Positions 45,825 to 54,130 of a DNA stretch of 64,000 nucleotides are shown one piece after another. A program made the translations under genes and the position numbers. The notes under the pieces were generated by a model. It was not told the origin of the DNA and ran no database searches. It saw nothing but the letters and a program-made list of their open reading frames with translations. Source of the DNA: Echinicola marina (GTDB lineage Bacteria; Bacteroidota; Bacteroidia; Cytophagales; Cyclobacteriaceae). How positions within the stretch are numbered: position 1 is the first letter of the stretch; the number at the start of each line of letters is the position of its first letter. The stretch is taken from NCBI RefSeq assembly GCF_020463795.1, contig NZ_CP080025.1, positions 437,001 to 501,000 of the forward strand, read 5' to 3'.

Positions 45825-46633
45825 TTAGTATAGTTTTTTATATCAAGGAGTTAGTCCAAAAGTCAGGGTCTTTTTCAGGGTCCTTTTCAGGGTCCCGAAG
45901 GCCAAATTCAGACTATCACAGCTTGTCAAATATTCACACCAAACATACACAAACAACTGATTTAATGCAACTTACATCAATTAGTGCAAAACACTAAATA
46001 GTAGGTTCATTTTCCTCCTCCTCTGCACTTAAAAGCTAGGCATAAAGTCTAGTTTTTTCGTTTGGAGTCGTCGGGGCTGCCCTGCAAGCTGGCCCCTCGC
46101 TAAAACAGTCCACCGGACTGTTTCTTAACACTCGGTCCTCTCCTCCTCTGCTAAGAAAATTTTTCGTCGAAATAGTGAAATGTAAAAAGCGGAATGAACG
46201 AAGCGAATAGGCTTTCTTTTGCAAATCCTCATAACGGGATCGACGAAGTCAATCCCTCCTCTGCACTGAAAAGCCATGAGCTTTTTTCAGGGTCAAAAAA
46301 ACTTAAAGTTAATTTTTGAACTCATGAGGTTTAGAATTGATCAAAAAAAATATCGCTAAAACTCAATAAACAACATTTACTTCCATCATTAACCTGGACT
46401 CAACTGTACAGAAACACCAAAGAGCAGAAAACAGGAAGTAATGATTCAAACAAAGTTCTACCCGCATATTTCGATTGATTTCTAACGTTAAAAAAAATAA
46501 GCACCCAAAAAATCCTTAAACCATTGATTCAAACACATTTAAATGTGTTTGTGTTTGCTCTTAGGCTATGGACAGAAAACAATCATTTCGAATGACTTAA
46601 AAATACATAAGTGGTAAAATCATTTTAATTTAA
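45825..46633. other. Element end and gene-free junction region
   Basis: The stretch up to 46015 matches the other element's end. Beyond it no gene is convincing. The word CTCCTCTGCACT(T/G)AAAAGC occurs at the junction (46018-46036) and again at 46256-46274, with a shorter form CTCCTCTGCT at 46143. AAACAGTCC-ACC-GGACTGTTT near 46107 is a hairpin. A minus-strand frame at 46036-46224 has no protein-like composition. Repeated words at the junction suggest target or attachment remnants. Confidence 0.5.
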
Positions 46634-47676
46634 TATGTGTATCCGTTTTACTGCACGTATGGGTAAGTGCCCGCAATAACGAGCCTTTCAAAGAGTCCTT
46701 TGCCAAAATATCTTCGGTTCAATCTGTAAACAAACTCATTTAAATAGTTCTGTAAATATTTATAAGTTATCATGTGATATACCCCCAACAGGGTTCTTTT
46801 AAGATTACTGATTGCTTTGTGTACCCATTTTAAGGTGTCGTTTACGGACTCCTTTCCCGATGGAACGGCCAAATGGGTGGCCACCACTTCCTCTATTTTC
46901 GAGTAGGCCGTGTTCTTGTCTGTAAACAGTACCACATCCCCTACGGTATTGGCCCGGATAAAGGCATTGACACTCTCGCAGTCCACTTTGTCCATGACCC
47001 TCATTTTGAAATAGCCACAGCGCTTTGTTTTCTGCCCGGAATCCAGGTCTTCCAAGGGTACCGATTCGGCCGCCACCGCTACTGCGGTCTGTTTCTGGCT
47101 GCCTTTTCCACGTTTAAGCTGACCCAAGATCTGGTTCTCCTGTACGGTTTCCATATAACACTCGTCATATTCAATCATGTCACTGAGGATATAAAGCTCA
47201 TCTCGTTGTCCCATGGCTGACCGTATCCTGTGCATCAGACGGAAAGTGGTCTCATATCGGCTAAGCCCCAGTTGCCGCTGGAGCTCAAGGCAGGAAAACC
47301 CTTTCTTGGTCGCCGACATAAACAGCATGGCCAATAGCCAGATACGGAGCGGAAGCTTGCTGTTTTCCATTACCGTCCCTGATTTAAGAGAAGAACGTCT
47401 CCGACAACTGCTGCATTCGAAAAACCTGCCGTTGGCAAACCAATAGTGTCGGGTTATCTTCTCACTGTTTTTGCACCGTATACCGCTTTTCTCACGGTAT
47501 TTCTTGATGTATTGTTCACAACTTTCCTCATCTGGGAAATGGCCCGTAAATTCTATAAGGTTCATAGCTTTTCTTGTTTTTATGCAAGAAAACAACTATC
47601 CTGATACCTTGAAATTTAATGACACGTATTGTCATATTTTATTACGTGCACTCTTACGGATACACATATAATTTAA
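46626..47676. mobile_element. Complete IS1595-family (ISXO2-like) insertion sequence with 8-bp target duplication
   Basis: The element spans 46634-47668. Terminal inverted repeats read TATGTGTATCCGT...GTGCACGTA at one end and TATGTGTATCCGT...TGCACGTA at the other (about 26 bp, a few mismatches). Flanking 8-bp direct repeats TAATTTAA (46626-46633 and 47669-47676) are identical, as expected for this family. With an intact transposase and clean ends, the insertion looks recent. Confidence 0.9.
46648..47565 (-). CDS. IS1595-family transposase
   Basis: 305 residues from ATG 47565. An N-terminal zinc-ribbon-like region (CKNSEKITRHYWFANGRFFE, CSSCRRRSSLKSGT) precedes a DDE_Tnp_IS1595 (ISXO2-like) domain with the first Asp in MIEYDECYMET, a second in VVLFTDKNTAYS and the later NDTLKWVHKAISNLKRTLLG region with a His/Glu-type third position. 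Ten upstream codons are possible but less likely. The gene fills the element. Confidence 0.9.
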   Translation of the reverse strand: MNLIEFTGHFPDEESCEQYIKKYREKSGIRCKNSEKITRHYWFANGRFFECSSCRRRSSLKSGTVMENSKLPLRIWLLAMLFMSATKKGFSCLELQRQLGLSRYETTFRLMHRIRSAMGQRDELYILSDMIEYDECYMETVQENQILGQLKRGKGSQKQTAVAVAAESVPLEDLDSGQKTKRCGYFKMRVMDKVDCESVNAFIRANTVGDVVLFTDKNTAYSKIEEVVATHLAVPSGKESVNDTLKWVHKAISNLKRTLLGVYHMITYKYLQNYLNEFVYRLNRRYFGKGLFERLVIAGTYPYVQ

Positions 47677-47875
47677 TAGCCATCAAATAAGTGTTCAAAA
47701 AAGCTATATGCTAGTGCAGAGTCACTAAGAAAAAAAATATTGATATCACACGAGCTCTCAGTAAAACCAAGATCATATTTAAAAGCAACTTTCTCTACCA
47801 GAGAGACATCCCCCCTTCCAATATCAAGATAATTAATATCTTTAAGCCTAGAAAACCCCAGAAACACCATCGAAA

Positions 47876-48715
47876 ATGAAAAAAGGCTTTTTTATTTTTT
47901 GTGATGAATCAGTTAAATCTGATCGATACTACTCAAACTTTTATGGAGGCTCTATGATTGCTAAAGAAGATTACGAAAAAATAAACAATCTTTTGGTTAG
48001 CAAGAAACAAGATATCGGAATGGAAGATTCAGAACTTAAGTGGAGTAATATTAACGCATATAGAGTAGATGCATATTGCGAAATGATGGAACTTTATTTT
48101 AATATCATAGCTCAGAACATCATTAAATTTAGACTTATGTTCACCGACAATAGATTTATCCCAAGAAACTTAACAGCCACCCACAAACAAAATGAATATC
48201 ACCTACTATATTATCAATTTATAAAACATTCCTTTGGCTTTTCACACATAAATTCTGATGTTTTAATTGATTTAGAGCTTTATTTTGACACACTCCCTGA
48301 TAAAAAGGAAAAGAATAAAAAATTCAAAGGATTTATTCATGGACTTCAATACTTACCTGAATTGGAGGGAGCAAATCTTCAAATTAAAAAGGAATCCATT
48401 TACGAAGTTGATTCAAAAAAACATATTATTCTTCAATGTAGCGATGTTATTCTTGGATCTATGGGATTTAGGCTAAATAATCATCATAAAGACAAACCAG
48501 AAGGTCAATACAGAAGAGGAAAAAGAACCGTTGCAAAAGAAAAGGTTTATCGGTTTATAAATTCTAAGATCAGAGATATTCGACCTAACTTTAATATCGG
48601 AGTATCTACTAGCGTAGATGGAGATCCCTTAAACAAATTTTTTCATCCCTATAGACACTGGCTTTTCACACCAAGTGAACATAATTATATTCCATCCAGT
48701 AAGAACATAAAATAA
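47876..48715 (+). CDS. DUF3800 domain-containing protein
   Basis: 279 residues. The start FFIFCDESVKSDRYYSNFYG has the DES motif of DUF3800, and the later QCSDVILGSMGFRL block has the conserved QxxD. The fold is RNase H-like and nuclease activity is suspected in the family, which often sits in defence islands. Here it lies beside an insertion sequence and XRE regulators. AT-rich composition with rare-looking codons suggests acquisition by transfer. Confidence 0.8.
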   Translation: MKKGFFIFCDESVKSDRYYSNFYGGSMIAKEDYEKINNLLVSKKQDIGMEDSELKWSNINAYRVDAYCEMMELYFNIIAQNIIKFRLMFTDNRFIPRNLTATHKQNEYHLLYYQFIKHSFGFSHINSDVLIDLELYFDTLPDKKEKNKKFKGFIHGLQYLPELEGANLQIKKESIYEVDSKKHIILQCSDVILGSMGFRLNNHHKDKPEGQYRRGKRTVAKEKVYRFINSKIRDIRPNFNIGVSTSVDGDPLNKFFHPYRHWLFTPSEHNYIPSSKNIK

Positions 48716-48826
48716 AACGCTCCAACTCATCCTACATACCTCCTACGTACAACGTAAGCCTTCAGATGAATAAAAGCGTTTAGATTGTAAAACAACAAAA
48801 TAGACAGATAAATTCAAAGTTTTGGC

Positions 48827-49159
48827 TTAATAATTATAGCATTTTACTTTACTAAAAACCACAATTAATCCCAACCTAAAGGTTATCATAACACTCCTCC
48901 GCCCCCCCCTCAGCTCTTCACCTAAACTGGAAATAGGATAATCAATGCACCTACCCATATAGCTCATATAAGTATCTAAAAAATCATTCTCCAAATGTTC
49001 TGGCACTTCCATCAGCCGCTTGACCAAATCCATAATCCCCAAATGATGGCGATGGCCGGCATCCAAGTCCAAATTATTCAATCCCTGAACCAACTGGTTA
49101 TGCTTAAGATCTTGATGGATCAATTTGATGATAAGCTCGTCTTTTTGAATATTGATCAT
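48827..49159 (-). CDS. Hypothetical protein with G8 tract, probable frameshift near the end
   Basis: About 110 residues from ATG 49159; a TTG at 49183 overlaps the HTH stop. Helical, unknown family (IIKLIHQDLKHNQLVQGLNN, VPEHLENDFLDTYM). Near the end is a run of eight G on the coding strand (48902-48909 as C8 on plus). The frame as written continues into a basic, unlikely tail (GRRSVMITFRLGL). Shifting the frame there gives AEECYDNL and a stop at 48876, a far more natural acidic end. It follows the XRE gene directly and is probably its partner. Confidence 0.5.
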   Translation of the reverse strand: MINIQKDELIIKLIHQDLKHNQLVQGLNNLDLDAGHRHHLGIMDLVKRLMEVPEHLENDFLDTYMSYMGRCIDYPISSLGEELRGGRRSVMITFRLGLIVVFSKVKCYNY

Positions 49160-49175
49160 AATGTTCTTGTTAAGT

Positions 49176-49562
49176 TTAAACAATAGCCTCTTTTATCAGG
49201 CTTTTTAAGGTATCATTGCTGTCTTTGAGCTCTCGGAGTATTTCGAGTAAGGTATAAAACTGCTTGCTATCCATTTGAATTTTCCTTTTTTCGAGTTCAT
49301 CAAAATACTCGATCAGTTGCCCTGGCTTAATGGTCAAAATATGAATGGGATCAACCTGCACATAATCGGCATATCTTTTAATCAGGTCCACGGTGATTTT
49401 CGTTTCTCCACGTTCATATTTAGTATAAGCAGCCTCACTAATTCCTAAATGGAAAGCGAGCTCCATGGCCTTATGCCCTCTCAGTTTTCTAAAGGTCATC
49501 ATATTATGTCCTATCGACTGATTATCGAGGAGCGCTTCTTTAAATTGACTTGGATCATTCAT
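49176..49562 (-). CDS. XRE-family helix-turn-helix regulator
   Basis: 128 residues with a Cro/CI-type HTH at about 20-75 (MMTFRKLRGHKAMELAFHLG, ISEAAYTKYERGETKITVDL) and a helical C-terminal dimerisation part. It probably represses its own operon together with the small hypothetical gene that follows. Confidence 0.85.
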   Translation of the reverse strand: MNDPSQFKEALLDNQSIGHNMMTFRKLRGHKAMELAFHLGISEAAYTKYERGETKITVDLIKRYADYVQVDPIHILTIKPGQLIEYFDELEKRKIQMDSKQFYTLLEILRELKDSNDTLKSLIKEAIV

Positions 49563-50102
49563 ACCTGTTGTGTTTAGAAAGGATCATTGCTACAAATACA
49601 ATTTCTTCAACATGCTATTTCTAAACTATTCCTACAGGAATATCTTATTCCTTAATTCCTTTTTGGCTCTAAATGAATTAGAAAATCACCTTGCTAAAAT
49701 CTGAAGGGAATTACTCAAATGTATAGATAGATGATCCGCCTTGCATATATTGAGCGTTAAGAAATTAAAGAAGAGGGTAAGCAAAAGGCAGGCATGTTTG
49801 ACGCAATGGAGATCAAAATGGTGGTAGGCTATATATCAGGAGGAGTTTGCCTGCATGTGGGCTGGCTTTAATTTTAGCTCAATAGATGCATAGCGGCGGG
49901 GTTTTTGGGTTACTTTTTTGACCTGCAGCAAAAAAGTAACAAAGTATGAACAGCTTATTAGGGTGAAATTATACCAATAAATCAATTTCAGAAAATCCTA
50001 TAAATCATAAGAAAACAGCTTTTCCAACCATTTATAAAAACCATTTCCCAAATTCCACCAATTTCCTTAACTTGTCTTTTAGTTTTTTAATAGCCAAGAG
50101 TT
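49563..50102 (+). other. Intergenic region with a strong hairpin
   Basis: No gene supported. It contains the divergent promoters of the two XRE genes and a hairpin (GTTACTTTTTTG - ACCTGCAG - CAAAAAAGTAAC, 49909-49940) preceded by GGCGGGGTTTTTG. This G-rich word plus hairpin looks like a dispersed intergenic repeat, but only one copy is in the window. Confidence 0.5.
49909..49940. repeat. 12-bp perfect inverted repeat with 8-nt loop
   Basis: GTTACTTTTTTG and CAAAAAAGTAAC around ACCTGCAG. The T-run in the arm and A-run opposite would allow termination in either direction. Confidence 0.6.
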
Positions 50103-50531
50103 ATGACCAATTCAGCTGCACGAAATATCCATCAGGGACGAAATATCAAACGCTTTAGGGAAATGCTGGGCATCAAGCAGGATGCCTTGGCCCATGAACT
50201 GGGAGAAGATTGGTCCCAAAAGAAAATCAGCCTACTAGAGCAAAAAGAGAGCATCGAGGAAAATATTCTAAAACAGGTGGCTGAAATCCTTCATATCCCA
50301 GTTGAGGCCATCCAGAATTTTGATGAGGAGCAGGCAGTGAATATTATTGCAAATACTGTAACCACTGTTAATGACAATGCCACGGGGCAACTATTTCAGA
50401 TCAACCCAACTATCAATACAGCAGAGAAATGGCTAGAGGCATTAGAAGAAATCAAAAGGTTGAATGAGGAGATCATCCGGTTGAAAGATGAGCAGATTGA
50501 GATGTTAAAGGATATGATTAAAAATAAATAA
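50103..50531 (+). CDS. XRE-family HTH regulator with coiled-coil tail
   Basis: 142 residues. The HTH is at about 10-70 (NIKRFREMLGIKQDALAHEL, GEDWSQKKISLLEQKE). The C-terminus is a probable coiled coil (EKWLEALEEIKRLNEEIIRL). It lies upstream of the AbiC-like gene by 46 bp and may control it. Confidence 0.85.
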   Translation: MTNSAARNIHQGRNIKRFREMLGIKQDALAHELGEDWSQKKISLLEQKESIEENILKQVAEILHIPVEAIQNFDEEQAVNIIANTVTTVNDNATGQLFQINPTINTAEKWLEALEEIKRLNEEIIRLKDEQIEMLKDMIKNK

Positions 50532-50577
50532 TTTTGAGGATCAACAATAAATTTTGTTTTGAACAAAAATAGTCTTA

Positions 50578-51372
50578 TTGTTTTTTTTTGCAAAAGCCTG
50601 TGCTTGGGTAGTACCATTTATAATGTTATGCCCTATTTTTAGAAAATTATATGATCCAGAATTTTCATATGATTTTTACGAATATGGGACATTTGTAGGA
50701 GGCGTTGCAGGTCCATTTGCTGCATTGGCTGGTTTCCTTTATATCTATTTGACATTCATTCAGCAAAGTGAAATCCATAGTGAACAAAAGGTAGATAATT
50801 GGTTCTTTCAATTGTTAAAAGAATATCAGAATGCAGCTTTAAGTGTATCATACTGGGAATCAGAAAACGACAAAGGTGAGAAAGCCTTTAAATCACGACT
50901 TTCAAGAATGGTTTCTTGGGCTGAAAAGGAATGGCCAGAGACCAAGCCTGGGACGGATAAAGGCAATAACTTCATGAAGGAGCATGGAGAAGAAATTATA
51001 CCTCGTCCAGAACCTTGGAAGGTTGAAGAGATAAACTTCCAAATCATATCCTATCTTATTGATGTTTCTAACAATGAAGAACATATGGGGAAATATGGGA
51101 GGATACTGAAAGTTATCTTAAACTTTTGCTTAAAGTACAAGAAAGAAGAATACTTTGAAACTCTGGAATCAGGAATGGGGAAATATGAAAGAATCTTCAT
51201 TTATTACTACCTAAACAGTAAGTTTGAGCAAGAGCAGATTAAAATATTTAATGAGTTTCAGTTTGCAACAACATTGTTGGATAAACATCTTGATGAGTTT
51301 CTTAAAAATCCTATTAAAAAAAATAAGAATTTCTTTCAAACTATTAATTCATTTGAAAAGGTGAAAAATTAA
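50578..51372 (+). CDS. Putative AbiC-like phage abortive-infection membrane protein
   Basis: 264 residues as read from a TTG; an internal ATG at 50623 is an alternative. A hydrophobic N-terminus and a second TM helix (GGVAGPFAALAGFLYIYLTF) are followed by a cytoplasmic part with NWFFQLLKEYQNAA, GKYGRILKVILNFC and GKYERIFIYYYLNS. This layout resembles the putAbiC group (PF16872) by my reading. The family is thought to stop phage by killing or arresting the host. The start sits on a run of nine T (50581-50589). Dropping one T joins an upstream frame MNKNSLIVFF (from TTG 50559) to the protein, so the tract may tune expression. Confidence 0.55.
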   Translation: MFFFAKACAWVVPFIMLCPIFRKLYDPEFSYDFYEYGTFVGGVAGPFAALAGFLYIYLTFIQQSEIHSEQKVDNWFFQLLKEYQNAALSVSYWESENDKGEKAFKSRLSRMVSWAEKEWPETKPGTDKGNNFMKEHGEEIIPRPEPWKVEEINFQIISYLIDVSNNEEHMGKYGRILKVILNFCLKYKKEEYFETLESGMGKYERIFIYYYLNSKFEQEQIKIFNEFQFATTLLDKHLDEFLKNPIKKNKNFFQTINSFEKVKN

Positions 51373-51573
51373 ATGTTTTTAAAATATCCTCCTACAGAAT
51401 ACTTAATCCGAAAATCAGACCCGATTTTACATGGCATAACAAAAAATATACTGACATGTAAAAGAAAGAATCTAAAGTGATCGTAGTGGTCAAATAAATT
51501 ATCCTCTTAGAGAATTTTCTAGCTACTGATTAAAGATGAACTTCTCCCCATGTTTCATCTAAACTTTTAAGCT

Positions 51574-52224
51574 ATGCTAGTGATCAATAATTTCAATACT
51601 GGGAATAATAGTCGGCCCCTTATTGCCGATCAGGTCTTTTCCACAGATGAGGAGACTTATATCCCCTCGCTCCTCTCCCAATCCGAGAAAGAAGATTTAC
51701 CGGCCTTCTTTACACATTTTTTTAACCAAAAATATGCCTTACCTGAAGCTAGGGCAGCTTTGGGAGCCTTATCCATCAAAATAATCCATGGGGGGCTGGT
51801 TACTTATTGGGAGTCCGTAAGCCATGCTTTTAATTTTAAGCAGGATTTCGCCAAGCTGATTGAAGCGGCCTTTCTGATTTCACAGGAAAACCACCCACAG
51901 TTAAAGGTAAAAACCATCTCGAAATCCAATCTGGTCCCCAAAGCAGTTTTAAAAAAGAGCAGAAAACTTTCACATATCCTGCCCTATTTACCCTATTCCA
52001 CCGACCCTAAAGATTCCTTGGATCCACTCCTTAACCTAAAGATGCTTTTTATCGACCCCAAACCTAAAAAACTGCTCACTGTATTGAATGAATGGAGTCT
52101 TTGCACAATAGGAGACTTAAAGCCTTCTTATGAACTCAAAGGTGACCATTATTTTTATGACATGGTATTTCACCTGGTTTTGGATGCTTGTCATTTGATT
52201 TATGTGAGAAGTGAGGATAAGTAG
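51574..52224 (+). CDS. Uncharacterised protein
   Basis: 216 residues, unrecognised family. It is rich in helices with a Lys-rich middle (SKSNLVPKAVLKKSRKLSHI) and ends LDACHLIYVRSEDK. Its last ten codons and the following 150 bp are duplicated at 54678. It lies between the AbiC-like gene and HipBST on the same strand. There is no signal peptide or TM helix. Confidence 0.6.
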   Translation: MLVINNFNTGNNSRPLIADQVFSTDEETYIPSLLSQSEKEDLPAFFTHFFNQKYALPEARAALGALSIKIIHGGLVTYWESVSHAFNFKQDFAKLIEAAFLISQENHPQLKVKTISKSNLVPKAVLKKSRKLSHILPYLPYSTDPKDSLDPLLNLKMLFIDPKPKKLLTVLNEWSLCTIGDLKPSYELKGDHYFYDMVFHLVLDACHLIYVRSEDK

Positions 52225-52281
52225 AAATACCCCCTTTCTTAATTGAATGTATCAATCGACAATTATTAAAACACAAATTAT

Positions 52282-52303
52282 TTTTCACATTATACTATGA
52301 AAA
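52282..52303. promoter_or_regulatory. Putative HipB operator A
   Basis: TTTTCACATTATACTATGAAAA is not reproduced in full here: the arms TTTTCA and TGAAAA enclose a near-symmetric ATTATAC core. It is one of three related sites before hipB, as expected for autorepression by a HipB-type antitoxin. Confidence 0.55.
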
Positions 52304-52346
52304 ACACTAACCTATCCCATCAAATTAATAGGATACACATCAATTT

Positions 52347-52362
52347 TCACACTATAATGTGA
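52347..52362. promoter_or_regulatory. Putative HipB operator B
   Basis: TCACACTATAATGTGA is a near-perfect palindrome. The same 16-mer recurs at 54830-54845 in the second repeat copy. Confidence 0.65.
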
Positions 52363-52406
52363 TTTGTATTGATTTACAATCAACATTTTGCTATTTTTAT
52401 CAAAAA

Positions 52407-52422
52407 TCACATTATAATGACA
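52407..52422. promoter_or_regulatory. Putative HipB operator C, overlapping the hipB start codon
   Basis: TCACATTATAATGACA keeps the TCACAnTATAATG half of site B and covers the ATG at 52417, so bound HipB could also block translation or elongation. Confidence 0.5.
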
Positions 52423-52632
52423 ATTAATGAGATAGGGAATAGCATTCGGGAGCGTCGCAAAATGTTGGACATCACCCAACCAGATCTAGCGGAAATGGCC
52501 CAAATCAGCATCAACACCCTCTACAAAATCGAAAGAGGTGAGGCAAACCCTTCGGTAAGGGTCTTGAACAAAATTGCCAATATCCTGGGACTGGAAATTT
52601 CAATCGCTGTCAAAAAAGTAACTGATCGATGA
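52417..52632 (+). CDS. hipB: HipB-type antitoxin/repressor
   Basis: 71 residues from ATG 52417, an XRE HTH with ITQPDLAEMAQISINTLYKI and ERGEANPSVRVLNKIANILG. In HipBST systems HipB binds DNA and autoregulates. The stop overlaps the next start (ATGA). A frame opening at 52369 would start within the operator region and is rejected. Confidence 0.85.
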   Translation: MTINEIGNSIRERRKMLDITQPDLAEMAQISINTLYKIERGEANPSVRVLNKIANILGLEISIAVKKVTDR

Positions 52633-52958
52633 AAAGGGCCAAGGTATTAAGAAACGGAGAATTGGTAGGCTGGCTAACCAAAGAAGGCCCTGAAAAGTAC
52701 ACCTTTTCATATGACCAAACCTGGTTTGATGATCCCCAAAAACCTGCGCTTAGCCTTACTTTGCCCAAAAGCCAAAAAGATTATCGATCAGAACACCTAT
52801 TTCCTGTCTTTTTCAATATGCTTTCTGAAGGCGTAAACTTAAAGCTCCAAGCCCGTCAATACCAGCTTGATGAATCCGATTATTTTGGACTTTTACTGCG
52901 CACCGCTGACAAAGAAACCATTGGCCCCATCACTGTCCACCCCATAAATGAACCATGA
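52629..52958 (+). CDS. hipS: HipS-type antitoxin (HipA N-terminal domain alone)
   Basis: 109 residues equal to the N-subdomain of HipA (MKRAKVLRNGELVGWLTKEG, PALSLTLPKSQKDY, FPVFFNMLSEGVNLKLQARQ). In the three-gene HipBST arrangement this piece is separate and acts as the kinase's antitoxin. It overlaps both neighbours by 4 nt, so the three are translated together. Confidence 0.85.
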   Translation: MKRAKVLRNGELVGWLTKEGPEKYTFSYDQTWFDDPQKPALSLTLPKSQKDYRSEHLFPVFFNMLSEGVNLKLQARQYQLDESDYFGLLLRTADKETIGPITVHPINEP

Positions 52959-53974
52959 TTAAGATTACAAACTGCCCTGGCACACTAGCACCCGATCACG
53001 AGACTTATAGTACCCGATGCATCAGGCATATGTTTGAGGGAAGAAAAACAAGCCATTTTCTCCCTTACCAGAGTCATCAGCCCAGCAATGATGAGGAAAT
53101 GGCAGCCTTGATGGATAATCGGAAACGGATTTCCATTTCCGGAGTCCAGGAAAAACTATCTGTTATTTGGGATAAAGGAGTTATCCGCTTGACCAAAGCA
53201 GGTGAACAGGGCACTTATATCCTTAAACCAATCCCTAGGGATTTGGAAAGGGTGGACCAGGTTCCCGCAAATGAGCACCTGACCATGCAGATAGCCAAGC
53301 AAGTGTATGGATTGACAACCGCTGAAAATGCCTTGATATTCTTTCAAAATGGAGAACCCGCTTATCTCACCAAAAGGTTTGATGTATTAAAAAACGGAAG
53401 AAAATTAGGGATCGAGGATTTTGCCACACTAGCGGGTAAAACAAAGGAAACCGATGGTGATGAATTCAAATACAATTACAGTTATGAGGGTATTGCAGAC
53501 CTTATCAAACAATATGCCGCTGCTGCTCCCATCGCTTTGGAAAACTTCTACAAATTGGTACTGTTCAATTTCCTGTTTTCCAATGGAGATGCCCACCTGA
53601 AAAACTTCAGCCTTTTGGAAACCCCTGCAGGAGATTACCAATTGAGTCCTGCCTATGACCTTACAAATTCCCGACTCCATGTAAAAGACCCAGAACTCGC
53701 TTTAAAAGATGGGCTTTTCAAAAACGATTATGAGACCGAAAGCTATAACGCCAATGGGTTTTATGCGTACGATGATTTCCTTGAATTTGGAATAAGGTTA
53801 GGAATTCTAAAGACAAGGGCACTGAAGATTTTAGGGGATTTCAAAACTGAACACAAAGAGGTTAAAGATTTAATTTCCAGAAGTTTTATGAGTGAAGAAG
53901 CAAAAAAAATCTATTTACAAACCTATCAAAATCGATTAAACTCCCTCAACTACTCATTTAACCATAAAACCTGA
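52955..53974 (+). CDS. hipT: HipT-type serine/threonine kinase toxin
   Basis: 339 residues. The Gly-loop region has SISGVQEKLS with the Ser-Ile-Ser pair (Ser60, Ser62) that HipT uses for autophosphorylation control. Catalytic Asp212 and Asn217 lie in NGDAHLKNFS and the metal-binding Asp235 in PAYDLTNS. In E. coli O127 HipT phosphorylates tryptophanyl-tRNA synthetase. Here the target is inferred only. The HipA N-domain is missing because it is encoded by hipS. Confidence 0.88.
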   Translation: MIKITNCPGTLAPDHETYSTRCIRHMFEGRKTSHFLPYQSHQPSNDEEMAALMDNRKRISISGVQEKLSVIWDKGVIRLTKAGEQGTYILKPIPRDLERVDQVPANEHLTMQIAKQVYGLTTAENALIFFQNGEPAYLTKRFDVLKNGRKLGIEDFATLAGKTKETDGDEFKYNYSYEGIADLIKQYAAAAPIALENFYKLVLFNFLFSNGDAHLKNFSLLETPAGDYQLSPAYDLTNSRLHVKDPELALKDGLFKNDYETESYNANGFYAYDDFLEFGIRLGILKTRALKILGDFKTEHKEVKDLISRSFMSEEAKKIYLQTYQNRLNSLNYSFNHKT

Positions 53975-54130
53975 CAGTTCACCATTCTCTTCAAATCACT
54001 TACTTAAACCCGCATCTTGGGAATGTACCCCATGAACTCGAGTTGTTTTTTAATCATTACTCTAAAAAAGAACCGATCCATTTTCTTTTAATTGACCAAG
54101 ATATTCTGACAGTATTTTTTAATTTTAAGC

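Larger units (their letters stand above)
42925..46015. repeat. Long direct repeat, copy 2 (recombinase - two-TM protein - RhuM)
   Basis: Counterpart of 18628-21714, same orientation, about 24.3 kb away. Differences are scattered substitutions plus a 12-bp extra unit of the CAGGGTCCTTTT repeat near 45880. All three genes are intact in this copy. Recombination between the two could delete or invert nothing but would loop out the 24 kb between them. Confidence 0.85.
52194..52376. repeat. 180-bp direct repeat, copy 1 (before HipBST)
   Basis: It spans the last ten codons of the 216-residue protein gene and the putative HipB operators. It is closely similar to 54678-54859, same orientation, and the two enclose hipBST and the DinB-like gene. 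Confidence 0.8.

Noticed and set aside
46036-46224. Minus-strand 62-codon reading frame near the element end
   Set aside because: It has no start context, overlaps hairpins and repeated words, and has no protein-like composition.
47673-47870. 65-codon minus-strand frame divergent from the DUF3800 gene
   Set aside because: Start codons of the two would be 5 bp apart, leaving no room for promoters, and its stop lies in the IS target duplication.
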